Shown: in pieces, positions 44,531 to 53,144 of the stretch
Layout of the letters: each line of letters opens with the position of its first letter
Numbering within the stretch: the first letter of the stretch is position 1
NCBI RefSeq assembly: GCF_900113765.1
Contig: NZ_FOQO01000011.1
Span: 62,001-126,000, forward strand
Length of the DNA stretch: 64,000 bases
Direction of reading: 5' to 3'
DNA from: Parapedobacter indicus
GTDB lineage: Bacteria; Bacteroidota; Bacteroidia; Sphingobacteriales; Sphingobacteriaceae
Translations under genes and position numbers: made by a program
Notes under the pieces: generated by a model
What the model was told of the DNA's origin: nothing
What the model saw: only the letters and a program-made list of their open reading frames with translations
The model's database searches: none

Positions 44531-45208
44531 GTGGCTGAGTTTCTTGATTTTTTGAATAACCTAACCAATCCAGATTGGATTGTTGCACATGGCGGACTTT
44601 ATTTATTGTTGTTTATTGTTTTTGCGGAAACAGGTATCCTCATTGGGTTTTTCCTTCCGGGAGACCCTATCTTGTTTATCGCCGGTATCATTATTGCCAA
44701 TTTGACACTCGGGCCGGTAGATTCGGTGTTGACATTGCTGTATTGGATTGCGCTGATTTCGGTGGCAGGTATAGCGGGTAATTTTCTCGGATATTGGTGC
44801 GGTAAATATTTCGGACATCGGCTACTGAAGATGAAGGATAACTGGCTCTTCAAAAAAGAATACATTTTCCGTGCACAGGAGTTTTACGAAAAAAGGGGCG
44901 GGGTAGCCATTATCCTTGCGCGTTTTCTCCCCGTAGTGCGCACATTTGCCCCTATCGTAGCCGGTATCGTAGAAATGGATTTCAAGAAGTTTGCATTTTA
45001 TAACGTGGTGGGCGGTATTCTTTGGGTAGGTAGTCTGGTCACACTGGGTTACCTGCTTGGTGAAAATGATTGGGTGCAGCGCAACCTGGAATATGTGATT
45101 ATGGGAATTGTTATCGCTGCAACCGCACCGGTGCTGGTTAAGATGCTTACCGGGAGAAAGAAAAAGCTAACGCCGGTAAACGAAGAGGTGCTGGAAGAGG
45201 AGTATTGA
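44531..45208 (+). CDS. DedA-family membrane protein (second copy)
   Basis: 225 residues, GTG start. FAETGILIGFFLPGDPILF, GNFLGYWCGKYFGH and GGVAIILARFLPVVRTFAP match the DedA blocks of the gene at 21083, with four to five membrane spans and a charged tail (RKKKLTPVNEEVLEEEY). Probable lipid scramblase-type role in the inner membrane. The two copies differ widely outside the motifs, so this is not a recent duplication. Confidence 0.93.
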   Translation: MAEFLDFLNNLTNPDWIVAHGGLYLLLFIVFAETGILIGFFLPGDPILFIAGIIIANLTLGPVDSVLTLLYWIALISVAGIAGNFLGYWCGKYFGHRLLKMKDNWLFKKEYIFRAQEFYEKRGGVAIILARFLPVVRTFAPIVAGIVEMDFKKFAFYNVVGGILWVGSLVTLGYLLGENDWVQRNLEYVIMGIVIAATAPVLVKMLTGRKKKLTPVNEEVLEEEY

Positions 45209-45340
45209 TATTGATTTCCTCCGTCTCTTAAACCGGCTATATAAGGGATATATACCGGCGATATATGGAAGGAAAATCGAATAAGGGATACGTATTGAAA
45301 ATAGCCGGAATAAATGAAAGCATCAAGTAAAATGATTTCT

Positions 45341-45348
45341 TAGCTTTG
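45341..45348 (+). promoter_or_regulatory. -7 box TAGCTTTG for the MFS gene
   Basis: Exact TAnnTTTG, 26 nt before ATG 45375. The upstream spacer also holds a small CCGG...CCGG/TATAT hairpin at 45231-45256. Confidence 0.5.
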
Positions 45349-45374
45349 CACAAATTTTTATTTCATTTGTGCTC

Positions 45375-46589
45375 ATGGACACCGACGCATCCGCAACTGC
45401 CAAACAGGTTTCGGCAACCATTTATCCCGTATTATTTGCACTGAGTTTTTCGCACCTGCTCAACGATACCATTCAGTCGCTCATCCCGGCGATTTATCCG
45501 ATTGTAAAGGATTCCTTTCATTTGAGTTTTTCGCAAATTGGTGTGATCACCCTGGTCTTCCAGTTGTCATCGTCACTATTGCAGCCGTTGGTGGGTGTAC
45601 TTACAGACAGTAGGCCTTATCCCTATGCGTTGCCAGTGGGGATGGGCTTTAGCCTCATAGGACTTATTATGTTGGCAATGGCAACTTCCTACCTCTGGAT
45701 GCTTGTAGCGGTGGCATTTGTAGGGGCAGGGTCGTCAGTGTTTCATCCAGAAGCATCGCGCATGGCCTATGTGGCGTCGGGCGGCCGCAGAGGATTTGCG
45801 CAATCGCTTTTTCAAGTGGGGGGCAATGCGGGTAGTGCCATAGGGCCGTTGCTGGCGGCTATGCTGATTGCACCTTTTGGACAATTCAATGTCATCTGGT
45901 TCTCATTTGCAGCACTTACAGCGATTGTTATTCTTTACCGCATAGGCAAGTGGTATAAACCGAAATCTATTCGGAACTACATTCTTCGAAAGTATAAAGT
46001 TAAGGAAGTGGTCCATCAATCTTTGCCTCGTAAAACGGTTGTTGTATCCATCATCGTATTGTTGGTGCTCATTTTCTCCAAGTATTTTTACCTGACCAGC
46101 CTAACCAGTTATTATACGTTTTATCTGATTGATAAATTTGGGGTTTCTGTCCAGCATTCCCAATTGTATCTGTTTGTTTTTCTTTTCGCCGTGGCTGCAG
46201 GTACGATGATCGGAGGGCCAGTGGGTGATCGGATTGGGCGTAAATACGTTATCTGGCTATCTATTCTCGGCGCTTCGCCGTTCACGTTGGCGCTTCCCTA
46301 TGCCAACCTTTTATGGACAGTCATTTTGTCCTTTGTCATCGGAGTGATCATTGCCTCGGCATTTTCAGCCATTCTGGTATATGCGCAGGAACTACTACCC
46401 GGTAATGTGGGAATGGTGTCGGGGCTGTTTTTCGGCTTTGCGTTTGGTATGGGAGGAATTGGTTCGGCGGTGCTCGGAAAATTGGCCGATAGCCAGGGCA
46501 TCGACTATGTCTATCATGTATGTGCGTTTTTGCCGCTCATCGGTATCGTAGCCGCCTTTTTGCCGAACTTGAGGAAAAGGTCAGCATAA
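45375..46589 (+). CDS. MFS exporter, fosmidomycin-resistance (Fsr) type
   Basis: 404 residues from ATG 45375, twelve predicted spans. It shows HLLNDTIQSLIPAIYPI in span 1 and GAGSSVFHPEASRMA in span 4, both characteristic of the Fsr subgroup of the major facilitator superfamily, and GDRIGRKYVI in the central loop. Fsr pumps fosmidomycin and other drugs; natural substrates are unknown. Monocistronic by its spacing. Confidence 0.9.
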   Translation: MDTDASATAKQVSATIYPVLFALSFSHLLNDTIQSLIPAIYPIVKDSFHLSFSQIGVITLVFQLSSSLLQPLVGVLTDSRPYPYALPVGMGFSLIGLIMLAMATSYLWMLVAVAFVGAGSSVFHPEASRMAYVASGGRRGFAQSLFQVGGNAGSAIGPLLAAMLIAPFGQFNVIWFSFAALTAIVILYRIGKWYKPKSIRNYILRKYKVKEVVHQSLPRKTVVVSIIVLLVLIFSKYFYLTSLTSYYTFYLIDKFGVSVQHSQLYLFVFLFAVAAGTMIGGPVGDRIGRKYVIWLSILGASPFTLALPYANLLWTVILSFVIGVIIASAFSAILVYAQELLPGNVGMVSGLFFGFAFGMGGIGSAVLGKLADSQGIDYVYHVCAFLPLIGIVAAFLPNLRKRSA

Positions 46590-46628
46590 TTTTACCTCAT
46601 TTACTAGTGAGACATCAACAAGCTTGTA

Positions 46629-46636
46629 TATATTTG
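46629..46636 (+). promoter_or_regulatory. -7 box TATATTTG upstream of the FKBP gene
   Basis: Exact consensus; predicts a leader of about 110 nt before ATG 46756. Confidence 0.5.
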
Positions 46637-46675
46637 TAAGCTTGTCATTGTAATAAATGAATTGAATCCATATGA

Positions 46676-46723
46676 AACCTGCCCTGTCGGCGCCTGATGC
46701 AAAAGGCGATGAAAGTGCAGGTT
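46676..46723 (+). other. Nested stem-loop in the FKBP leader
   Basis: AACCTGC (46676-46682) pairs with GCAGGTT (46717-46723), enclosing CGCCT (46691-46695) pairing with AGGCG (46704-46708). Both stems lie in the predicted untranslated leader. It matches no riboswitch class that I recognise. Confidence 0.4.
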
Positions 46724-46755
46724 CCATGAGTTCTTTACGAGTAAACTATTTTCGA

Positions 46756-47493
46756 ATGAAATTTTTAAGTATTGCCGCCGCCGGATGCCTGGCTGTAAGT
46801 ACCGGTTCTCTATATGCCCAGCAGCCCAATGCCGTAAATCTGCTAAAAAGCCGCAGCGATTCCGTGGCTTACGCATTTGGCGCTTCAATTGCCCGAGACC
46901 TGAAACGTACGGGGATGGAAGAAATAAATGCTACTGTGCTGGCCCAAGCGGTAACTGATGTATTTGCGGGAAAGGAGACCACTTTCAACGAGACAGCGGA
47001 ACGTGAACTGATTATGGAGGCTATTACGGCCGCCCGTGAAAAAATGGACGCGCAATTGAAGCAGGAAGCGGTTGCGTTTATGGAAAGTAACAAAGCAAAG
47101 CCGGGTATAACGACCACCGAGTCGGGCCTCCAATACGAAATCATCCGTGATGGAACAGGCGAGAAACCGACGTTAACGGACACGGTAACGGTACATTACA
47201 AAGGGCAGTTAAGCGATGGCAACGTGTTTGACAGTTCCTACGACCGGGGCGAACCTGCCACATTTACACTGGACCGCGTCATAAAAGGCTGGCAAGAAGG
47301 GATACAGCTGATGCCACAAGGTGCGCAGTATCGTATTTATATACCGTATGACCTTGGGTATGGAGAGCGCGGAGCCGGACAGGATATTCCGCCTTACAGC
47401 TCCCTAATTTTTGACGTTGAACTGATTTCGGTAAAAAAGCGCGCAGAAGAAGCGCCTAGCATAACCGATCCGGTCGAAGCGCAAGCTAAATAA
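46756..47493 (+). CDS. Secreted FKBP-type peptidyl-prolyl isomerase
   Basis: 245 residues from ATG 46756, which gives a clean signal peptide (MKFLSIAAAG... ending LYAQ). FkpA/Mip-like layout: an N-terminal dimerisation helix domain (about 30-120) and a C-terminal FKBP domain (about 130-235) with VHYKGQLSDGNVFDSSYDRG, GWQEGIQLMPQGAQYRIYIP and IPPYSSLIFDVEL. It acts as a periplasmic or outer-membrane folding catalyst. A longer in-frame start at 46672 is rejected. Confidence 0.93.
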   Translation: MKFLSIAAAGCLAVSTGSLYAQQPNAVNLLKSRSDSVAYAFGASIARDLKRTGMEEINATVLAQAVTDVFAGKETTFNETAERELIMEAITAAREKMDAQLKQEAVAFMESNKAKPGITTTESGLQYEIIRDGTGEKPTLTDTVTVHYKGQLSDGNVFDSSYDRGEPATFTLDRVIKGWQEGIQLMPQGAQYRIYIPYDLGYGERGAGQDIPPYSSLIFDVELISVKKRAEEAPSITDPVEAQAK

Positions 47494-47516
47494 ATTGTAC
47501 AGGTCAAGGCGCGTCA

Positions 47517-48413
47517 ATGAACCCGTTAGGTAAATCGGATTTACAAGTAAGCCCCGTGAGCTTCGGCTGCATGTCGCTGGGGGAAAATGCCGCCCAGTAC
47601 AAAGATCTATTACGAAAGGCAGCAGAGGCCGGGATCAATTATTTCGATACGGCTGATTTATATCAAAAAGGGCTGAACGAGCTTTATGTAGGGGAAACGC
47701 TTAAACCCATACGTAAAGATGTGATCATTGCCACCAAAGCAGGTAACCAATGGCGCCCCGATGGTACCGGGTGGGACTGGAATCCCAGTAAGGAATACAT
47801 CCTGAAATGTGCCGAACAAAGTCTCAGACGGCTCAAAACCGATTACATTGACCTTTACCAACTGCACGGCGGCACAATTGATGACCCAATCGATGAAACG
47901 ATAGAAGCCTTTGAACTGCTTAAGCAGCAGGGGAAAATCCGTTGGTATGGCATATCGTCCATCCGCCCGAATGTAATCCGGGAATATGTGAAGCGCTCAA
48001 ATATTGTCAGCGTCATGATGCAGTACAGTGTGCTGGATCATCGCCCCGAAGAGGAGGTGCTGGACCTGTTGCATCAGCACGGTATCAGTGTGGTTTGCCG
48101 GGGTGCCGTTGCACAAGGTCTGTTGTTAGGCAAATCTGCCGCTAATTATCTGCAGTTTACGGACGGCGAAGTAACAAGGGCAGCTAAAACACTGGCAAAG
48201 ATAGCGGATGAATCGGGGCTGAGTAAATTGGAGGCCGCATTGGGATATGTGTGGGCACATCCGGCGGTGGCTACTGCCGCACTGGGCATACGGACATCGG
48301 CGCAATTGGATGATGCGATTCTTGCGTTGCGAAACGCGACGCCGCTATCCGATATACAACGGACCGTCCTGCGCAAAGCGGTACGCTCATTTCACTACGA
48401 AGCACATCGATGA
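47517..48413 (+). CDS. Aldo/keto reductase
   Basis: 298 residues, TIM barrel. NADPH-dependent reductase with the catalytic tetrad visible as FDTADLYQKG (Asp, Tyr), ATKAGNQW (Lys) and LYQLHGGT (His), plus VCRGAVAQGLLLGK in the cofactor region. It lies 23 nt after the FKBP gene and 26 nt before a small repeat ORF. Substrate unknown. Confidence 0.93.
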   Translation: MNPLGKSDLQVSPVSFGCMSLGENAAQYKDLLRKAAEAGINYFDTADLYQKGLNELYVGETLKPIRKDVIIATKAGNQWRPDGTGWDWNPSKEYILKCAEQSLRRLKTDYIDLYQLHGGTIDDPIDETIEAFELLKQQGKIRWYGISSIRPNVIREYVKRSNIVSVMMQYSVLDHRPEEEVLDLLHQHGISVVCRGAVAQGLLLGKSAANYLQFTDGEVTRAAKTLAKIADESGLSKLEAALGYVWAHPAVATAALGIRTSAQLDDAILALRNATPLSDIQRTVLRKAVRSFHYEAHR

Positions 48414-48439
48414 CGCAACTTTAGAGCGAACAGAGAATA

Positions 48440-48583
48440 ATGAATACCGCCGAAGGCAGCATGAATGCGGTTGAAAATAGACAAGTAATGAATACCGCCG
48501 AAGGCAGCATGAATGCGGTTGAAAATAGACAAGTAATGAATACCGCCGAAGGCAGCATGAATGCCTTTGAAAATAGACAAGTA
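48440..48583 (+). repeat. Three tandem 48-bp repeats
   Basis: Units at 48440-48487, 48488-48535 and 48536-48583; the first two are identical and the third differs by GCCTTT for GCGGTT. Each begins ATGAATACCGCCGAAGGC and ends GACAAGTA. A partial fourth start (ATGAATA) follows. The period is 16 codons and contains no spacers. Confidence 0.95.
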
Positions 48584-48601
48584 ATGAATAAACAATTATG
48601 A
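48440..48601 (+). CDS. Small repeat ORF coupled to the isomerase gene
   Basis: 53 codons: three 16-residue units (MNTAEGSMNAVENRQV twice, then MNTAEGSMNAFENRQV) and MNKQL. An in-frame stop stands at 48422, so ATG 48440 is the first possible start. Its TGA overlaps the ATG of the downstream isomerase (ATGA), which would couple translation. Each unit offers its own in-frame ATG. Whether it is translated is unknown; the repeat is also open in other frames. Confidence 0.35.
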   Translation: MNTAEGSMNAVENRQVMNTAEGSMNAVENRQVMNTAEGSMNAFENRQVMNKQL

Positions 48602-49449
48602 ATATGAAAAAGCAGTTAAGATTAGTGACCATGATGGGGCTTGTTGTGCTCGCGGCGGGCATAACCGCATCATACGCACAGCAGCCGGAAAAGAAGTTGG
48701 ACTGGCATCTTTCCGCCCAGACCTACACGTTCAATCGATTTAGTTTTTTTGAAGCCGTAGACAAGACGTTGGAAGCTGGTTTGAATAGTGTTGAGGCCTA
48801 TCCTGGACAAAAATTAGGTGGAGGAATGGAAGGGACGATGGATTATAAAATGGACGCCGCTCAACGGAAGGCTATTTTGCACGCATTGAAGAAGAAAAAG
48901 GTAAAACTATGTGCATTTGGCGTGGTAAACGGTAACACCGAAGAGGAGTGGAAGCAGATATTCGAGTTTGCCAAAGCAATGGGCGTTAAGGTAATCAATT
49001 CGGAACCCGATGAAAAGTTTATGCCGTTGATTGGCCAGCTGGCTAACCAATATAAAATCAAGTTGGGTATCCACAATCACCCCCAACCTTCCCACTACTG
49101 GGATCCAAAGGTGGTATTGGCTGCGGTAGCGAAGGCAAATAGCCCATACGTGGGTGGATGTGCCGATGTGGGACACTGGGTACGATCGGGGCTTGATCCG
49201 TTGGAATGCCTCAAACAGTACGAAGGCCACCTGGTGAGTCTCCATTTTAAGGATTTATCCGAAAAATCACGTGAAGGACACGATGTGCATTGGGGAACAG
49301 GTGTCTGCAATGTAGAAGGGCTGATCGCTGAATTAAAAAGACAGGGATTCAAAGGCAATATATCTGCCGAATATGAGCACAACTGGGAAAATAATGTGGG
49401 TGATGTTGCGGAAAGTGTGAAAAACTTCCGTGCGATTCTCACACAATAG
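48598..49449 (+). CDS. Secreted sugar phosphate isomerase/epimerase-type TIM barrel
   Basis: 283 residues. Signal peptide (about 1-27, ending SYAQ), then an AP-endonuclease-2-type TIM barrel with LSAQTYTFNRFSFFEAVDK, LGIHNHPQPSHYWDPK, GGCADVGHW and NISAEYEHNW, whose Glu, Asp and His residues make the divalent-metal site. Secreted members of this family are common in Bacteroidota sugar and inositol loci and may be isomerases, epimerases or dehydratases. Co-transcribed with the aldo/keto reductase by position. Ends at a shared bidirectional terminator. Confidence 0.9.
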   Translation: MNMKKQLRLVTMMGLVVLAAGITASYAQQPEKKLDWHLSAQTYTFNRFSFFEAVDKTLEAGLNSVEAYPGQKLGGGMEGTMDYKMDAAQRKAILHALKKKKVKLCAFGVVNGNTEEEWKQIFEFAKAMGVKVINSEPDEKFMPLIGQLANQYKIKLGIHNHPQPSHYWDPKVVLAAVAKANSPYVGGCADVGHWVRSGLDPLECLKQYEGHLVSLHFKDLSEKSREGHDVHWGTGVCNVEGLIAELKRQGFKGNISAEYEHNWENNVGDVAESVKNFRAILTQ

Positions 49450-49474
49450 AAATCCCGAAACCCATTTTAATTAT

Positions 49475-49506
49475 AAAAAGCCACAAAACTCATTGTGGCT
49501 TTTTTT
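49475..49506. terminator. Bidirectional terminator between convergent genes
   Basis: AAAAAGCCACAA / TTGTGGCTTTTT stem with a 6-nt loop, T-runs on both strands. The kdsB stop codon lies in the loop. Confidence 0.85.
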
Positions 49507-50242
49507 GTGTCAATAGTTTTTCGAGATCTTCGGGCGTGTCAACGGCAAGTGTTTCGAACGTGGTTTCAGCGGTTTGGATGTGATAGCCGTTTTCCAGCCA
49601 GCGCAGTTGTTCTAACGATTCGGCGCGTTCCAACGAGGAGATGGGCAATGCCGTCAGCTCTGCTAACACTTGCGTACGGTATCCATAGATGCCGATGTGT
49701 TTGTAATAAGTGTGCGAGTAAGGCCAGTCCTGAGAAGGTGCGTTACGGAAATAAGGAATGGTCTGCCGACTGAAATAGATAGCCTTTCCTGTACGATCGA
49801 TCACAACCTTGGGGATGTTGGGATTAAATAGCACATCCAATGTTGTAATCCGTTTAATGAGTGTTGCAATCTGCACCTCTTGTTTCTGAAAACAGTCGAC
49901 CAGTAAATCGATTTGCTCGGGATCAATATACGGCTCATCGCCCTGTATATTGATGGCAATGTCAAACCCGGGGGTGGCGGCGATAACCTCCGCACAGCGG
50001 TCGGTTCCACTTTGATGGGTTTCGGCCGTCAATACTACCGGCGCACCGAAAGCGCCTACATGAGCCTGTATGCGCTCGTCGTCGGTTGCGACGATGACAG
50101 CATCCAATCGCTTACTTTTGGTTGCTTGTTCGTATACACGTCGGATCATGCTCTTCCCTGCAATGTCAATAAGCGGCTTCCCGGGGAAACGGGTGGAGGC
50201 GTAGCGCGCAGGGATGATGCCGATGGATTTTAGCTGGGACAT
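49490..50242 (-). CDS. kdsB: 3-deoxy-manno-octulosonate cytidylyltransferase
   Basis: 250 residues. It activates Kdo as CMP-Kdo for lipid A core assembly in the cytoplasm. IIPARYASTRFPGKPL is the family N-terminal signature; VATDDERI, NIQGDEPYI and KHIGIYGYR follow. Last gene of a tight minus-strand trio (trpS, deoxynucleoside kinase, kdsB) with gaps of 8 and 15 nt. It confirms a Gram-negative outer membrane. Confidence 0.96.
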   Translation of the reverse strand: MSQLKSIGIIPARYASTRFPGKPLIDIAGKSMIRRVYEQATKSKRLDAVIVATDDERIQAHVGAFGAPVVLTAETHQSGTDRCAEVIAATPGFDIAINIQGDEPYIDPEQIDLLVDCFQKQEVQIATLIKRITTLDVLFNPNIPKVVIDRTGKAIYFSRQTIPYFRNAPSQDWPYSHTYYKHIGIYGYRTQVLAELTALPISSLERAESLEQLRWLENGYHIQTAETTFETLAVDTPEDLEKLLTQKKPQ

Positions 50243-50257
50243 GAGCTATAAGATGAC

Positions 50258-50872
50258 TTAAAATAACCCAAACAATTCGGTTTCTATTTTCTGGATCACA
50301 AATCCCAGGTCATCCCGATTGTTCGCGAAATCCAATTTATCTTTATCCAAAATGAGCAGTTTTCCATCCTTGTAATTTTTAATCCACTTCTCATATTTGG
50401 TATTGAGCTTTGACAAATAGTCCAGCCGTATGTTTGCTTCATATTCCCTGCCCCGGGTTTGTATGTTTTCCACGAGTGTAGGAACGGAAGCCCTCAGGTA
50501 AATGAGTAAATCAGGGGCTTTGATATAGGAAATGATACTTTCGAAAATATTGCTGTAGTTCTCAAAATCACGGGCGCTCATTAAGCCCATGTCATATAGG
50601 TTTTCGGCAAAGATGTACGCGTCTTCGTAGATCGTTCGATCTTGGATGATATTGGTTTCCTTTTGCTGTAATTGCACAATATGCCTGAACCTACTGTTCA
50701 GAAAATAAATCTGCAGGTTGAATGCCCAGCGTTTCATGTCGCTGTAAAAATCTTCCAAATAGGGATTGTCGTCAACTGCTTCAAATTGAGGCTCCCATTT
50801 GAGGTGGTTGGCCAGTAACCGGGTAAGTGTCGTTTTTCCCGCTCCAATATTTCCTACGATGGCAATGTGCAT
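50258..50872 (-). CDS. Deoxynucleoside kinase
   Basis: 204 residues. P-loop GNIGAGKTTL at residues 7-16, the DRTIYEDAYIFAENLYDMG block with the catalytic base region, and the LID-type RGREYE. It belongs to the deoxyadenosine/deoxyguanosine kinase family, which salvages deoxynucleosides; the precise base preference is not clear. Confidence 0.92.
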   Translation of the reverse strand: MHIAIVGNIGAGKTTLTRLLANHLKWEPQFEAVDDNPYLEDFYSDMKRWAFNLQIYFLNSRFRHIVQLQQKETNIIQDRTIYEDAYIFAENLYDMGLMSARDFENYSNIFESIISYIKAPDLLIYLRASVPTLVENIQTRGREYEANIRLDYLSKLNTKYEKWIKNYKDGKLLILDKDKLDFANNRDDLGFVIQKIETELFGLF

Positions 50873-50880
50873 GTGTTAAG

Positions 50881-51876
50881 TCAAAACTTCTTAAAGCCAA
50901 TGATTTCGCGTACTTCGGCCACGGTTTTACGGGCACTTTCACGTGCCTTTTCGTTTCCGTGTCTAATTACTTTGCTAATATAGTCGTTATCATTGGAAAT
51001 ATCATGGATGCGCTCGCGCACAGGCGCCGTTGCTGCAATCATGTCTTCGGCCAACTGTTTTTTAAGGTCTCCATAACGGATTTGGCAGGTGTTATATAAT
51101 TCGTTGAAATGGGCTACCGTGTCGGGCGTGGATACTGCTTCCATCAGCGTGAAAAGGTTTTGAATTGCTTCCGGTTTTGGCTGGTTGGGAGTGGTCGGCC
51201 CACTGTCTGTCACGGCCCGCATGACCTTTTTTCGGATGATCTCCGGCGAATCAGACAGATATACGGCGTTACCTTCGCCTTCGGATTTCCCCATTTTTCC
51301 TTTACCGTCTAAGCCCGGTATCTTGACGAGCTGTTTGCCGAAAGAAAATGCATGGGGTTCGGTAAAATAATCCGTTTTGTATAGGCGATTGAACCGGTTG
51401 GCAAAGGTACGCGTCATTTCAAGGTGTTGTTCCTGATCTTTGCCAACGGGAACTTTGACGGCGTGATGCAGCAGAATATCGGCGGCCATCAGGACGGGGT
51501 AGGTGAGTAGCCCGGCATTTACGTTATCCGGATTTGCACGCACCTTGTCTTTGAAAGATGCCGCCCGCTCGAGCTCACCCATATAGGCGTTCATGTTGAG
51601 GTAGAGATAAAGCTCCACAACTTCAGGTACATCGGATTGAATATAAATTGTGGCCACTTCGGGATCGATTCCGGCGGCAAGATATTCCACCATGACTTGC
51701 CGGACATTGGCATATAGATCTTCCGGAGTGGGGTGGGTTGTCAGTGAATGCAGGTCGGCAATGAAAAAATAGCAGTTGTATTCATGCTGCATTTTTACAA
51801 AGCTTCTGACTGCGCCGTAGTAGTTTCCTAAATGAAGTTTTCCGGTACTGCGGATACCGCTTACAACTGTTTCCAT
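50881..51876 (-). CDS. trpS: Tryptophanyl-tRNA synthetase
   Basis: 331 residues, the usual bacterial TrpRS size. It charges tRNA-Trp. The class I HIGH-type motif is TGKLHLGNYYG at about 11-21 and the KMSKS-type motif is GKMGKSEGEGN near 192. Heads the operon with the deoxynucleoside kinase and kdsB; divergent from the desaturase gene. Confidence 0.96.
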   Translation of the reverse strand: METVVSGIRSTGKLHLGNYYGAVRSFVKMQHEYNCYFFIADLHSLTTHPTPEDLYANVRQVMVEYLAAGIDPEVATIYIQSDVPEVVELYLYLNMNAYMGELERAASFKDKVRANPDNVNAGLLTYPVLMAADILLHHAVKVPVGKDQEQHLEMTRTFANRFNRLYKTDYFTEPHAFSFGKQLVKIPGLDGKGKMGKSEGEGNAVYLSDSPEIIRKKVMRAVTDSGPTTPNQPKPEAIQNLFTLMEAVSTPDTVAHFNELYNTCQIRYGDLKKQLAEDMIAATAPVRERIHDISNDNDYISKVIRHGNEKARESARKTVAEVREIIGFKKF

Positions 51877-51999
51877 ATTGGCGGCGAAATTAAGGAATTA
51901 TTAGCTAATTTGGATGTGCAGAAGCCGGCTGTTGGTCATTGTATTGTCAATGTGGAGAATCAAATCTTCGTTTATCACATGTTTGTGGGCTATTATCTT

Positions 52000-52007
52000 T
52001 ATTTTTG
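52000..52007 (+). promoter_or_regulatory. -7 box TATTTTTG for the desaturase gene
   Basis: Exact TAnnTTTG, 27 nt before ATG 52035; a TTTG lies 14 nt upstream, somewhat close for a -33 element. Confidence 0.5.
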
Positions 52008-52034
52008 TCATCGAATAGAAATAATCGGTGGGAT

Positions 52035-53135
52035 ATGGACACACTTGTAAAACCGACATACAAAAAGCCGGGACCAGATGACTTTTTTAAGAAACTTCAA
52101 AAGGAAGTACAGGAAAAGGTGCTGGGTGACAAACGCATCCAACGCCGGAATGTGGTAAAGACGTATTTCCTGCTTTTTCTGTATGCAGGTTTTTATACAA
52201 GCATCCTGGTGTTTGGAAACTATACACCGCTACTATTTTTGTTTTATATTTTGCTGGGCTTTTCGATGATCATGCTGTTCATCAATGCCTTTCATGATGC
52301 GGCGCACGGCGCTGTGTTTAAGAAGCGGAAACACAACCAGCGCTTTATGTATGTACTGGAGTTTTTCGGTAGCAACAGTTGGCTTTGGGGGAAGCGTCAT
52401 AATGTACTGCATCACCCGTATCCGAATATCCAGCATTGGGATACCGATATCAAACAGAGTGACCTGGTCCGTATATTTCCGGATAGTGAGTACCTGAACC
52501 AGCATCGGTACCAGCATATCTATATGTTTCTGCTCTATCCACTATATACGCTCAATTGGTTATTTATCCGGGATTTCAAGGATTTTTTTGGTACCAAAGA
52601 CAATTATGTGAAGCGGATCATGAAGATTCCGCGTGTCGAGTATTACAAATTGTTTGCTGCCAAAATCTTTAATTTGTTTTACCTGGTAGGAATTCCCCTA
52701 TTGATATTGAATCAACCTTGGTATATCGTGGTTCTTGGGTGGTTGTGTATGCATATTTTTGGAAGCTTGCTGGGGGTTATCGCGCTTATATCCACGCACG
52801 TAGATGAAACGGCTGTTTTCCCTTTACCGCCCGCAGATGGGAAGATGGATGTAACTTGGGCCGAACATCAAATGATGGTGACTAAAGATTTCAGCGCAGA
52901 TAATGGGCTGGCTAATTTCCTGTTTGGAGGCTTTACGCACCATGTGGCGCACCACCTATTTCCTCATGTGGCGCACACATATTATCCCTATATTACACCT
53001 ATTATCAAGCGGTATGCAAAGGAATATAACCTGCCTTACACCTGCTATCCGGCTATTAAAGCGGTGCGATCACACTTTGTGCTGTTAAAGAAACAAGGGA
53101 GAGGTGAGAATTTATTTCAGCACGGAGAGTTATAG
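52035..53135 (+). CDS. Membrane fatty acid desaturase
   Basis: 366 residues from ATG 52035. The three histidine clusters of diiron membrane desaturases are present: HDAAHGAVF (about 86), KRHNVLHHPYPN (about 117) and HHVAHHLFPHV (about 304), with hydrophobic spans between. It introduces a double bond into acyl chains in the inner membrane, probably for fluidity control. A longer frame from 51939 is rejected because it would start upstream of the promoter box. Confidence 0.93.
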   Translation: MDTLVKPTYKKPGPDDFFKKLQKEVQEKVLGDKRIQRRNVVKTYFLLFLYAGFYTSILVFGNYTPLLFLFYILLGFSMIMLFINAFHDAAHGAVFKKRKHNQRFMYVLEFFGSNSWLWGKRHNVLHHPYPNIQHWDTDIKQSDLVRIFPDSEYLNQHRYQHIYMFLLYPLYTLNWLFIRDFKDFFGTKDNYVKRIMKIPRVEYYKLFAAKIFNLFYLVGIPLLILNQPWYIVVLGWLCMHIFGSLLGVIALISTHVDETAVFPLPPADGKMDVTWAEHQMMVTKDFSADNGLANFLFGGFTHHVAHHLFPHVAHTYYPYITPIIKRYAKEYNLPYTCYPAIKAVRSHFVLLKKQGRGENLFQHGEL

Positions 53136-53144
53136 CTTGGAAAG

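Noticed and set aside
46672..46755. 28-codon in-frame extension of the FKBP gene
   Set aside because: It would hide the signal peptide in the interior; ATG 46756 gives a normal secretory start. The interval is better read as untranslated leader.
48440..48583. CRISPR array
   Set aside because: The repeats are directly contiguous without unique spacers and no cas genes are present.
48387..48662. Minus-strand frame with repeated HSCCLRRYSLLVYF units
   Set aside because: It is only the reverse reading of the 48-bp tandem repeats; the period of 16 codons keeps several frames open.
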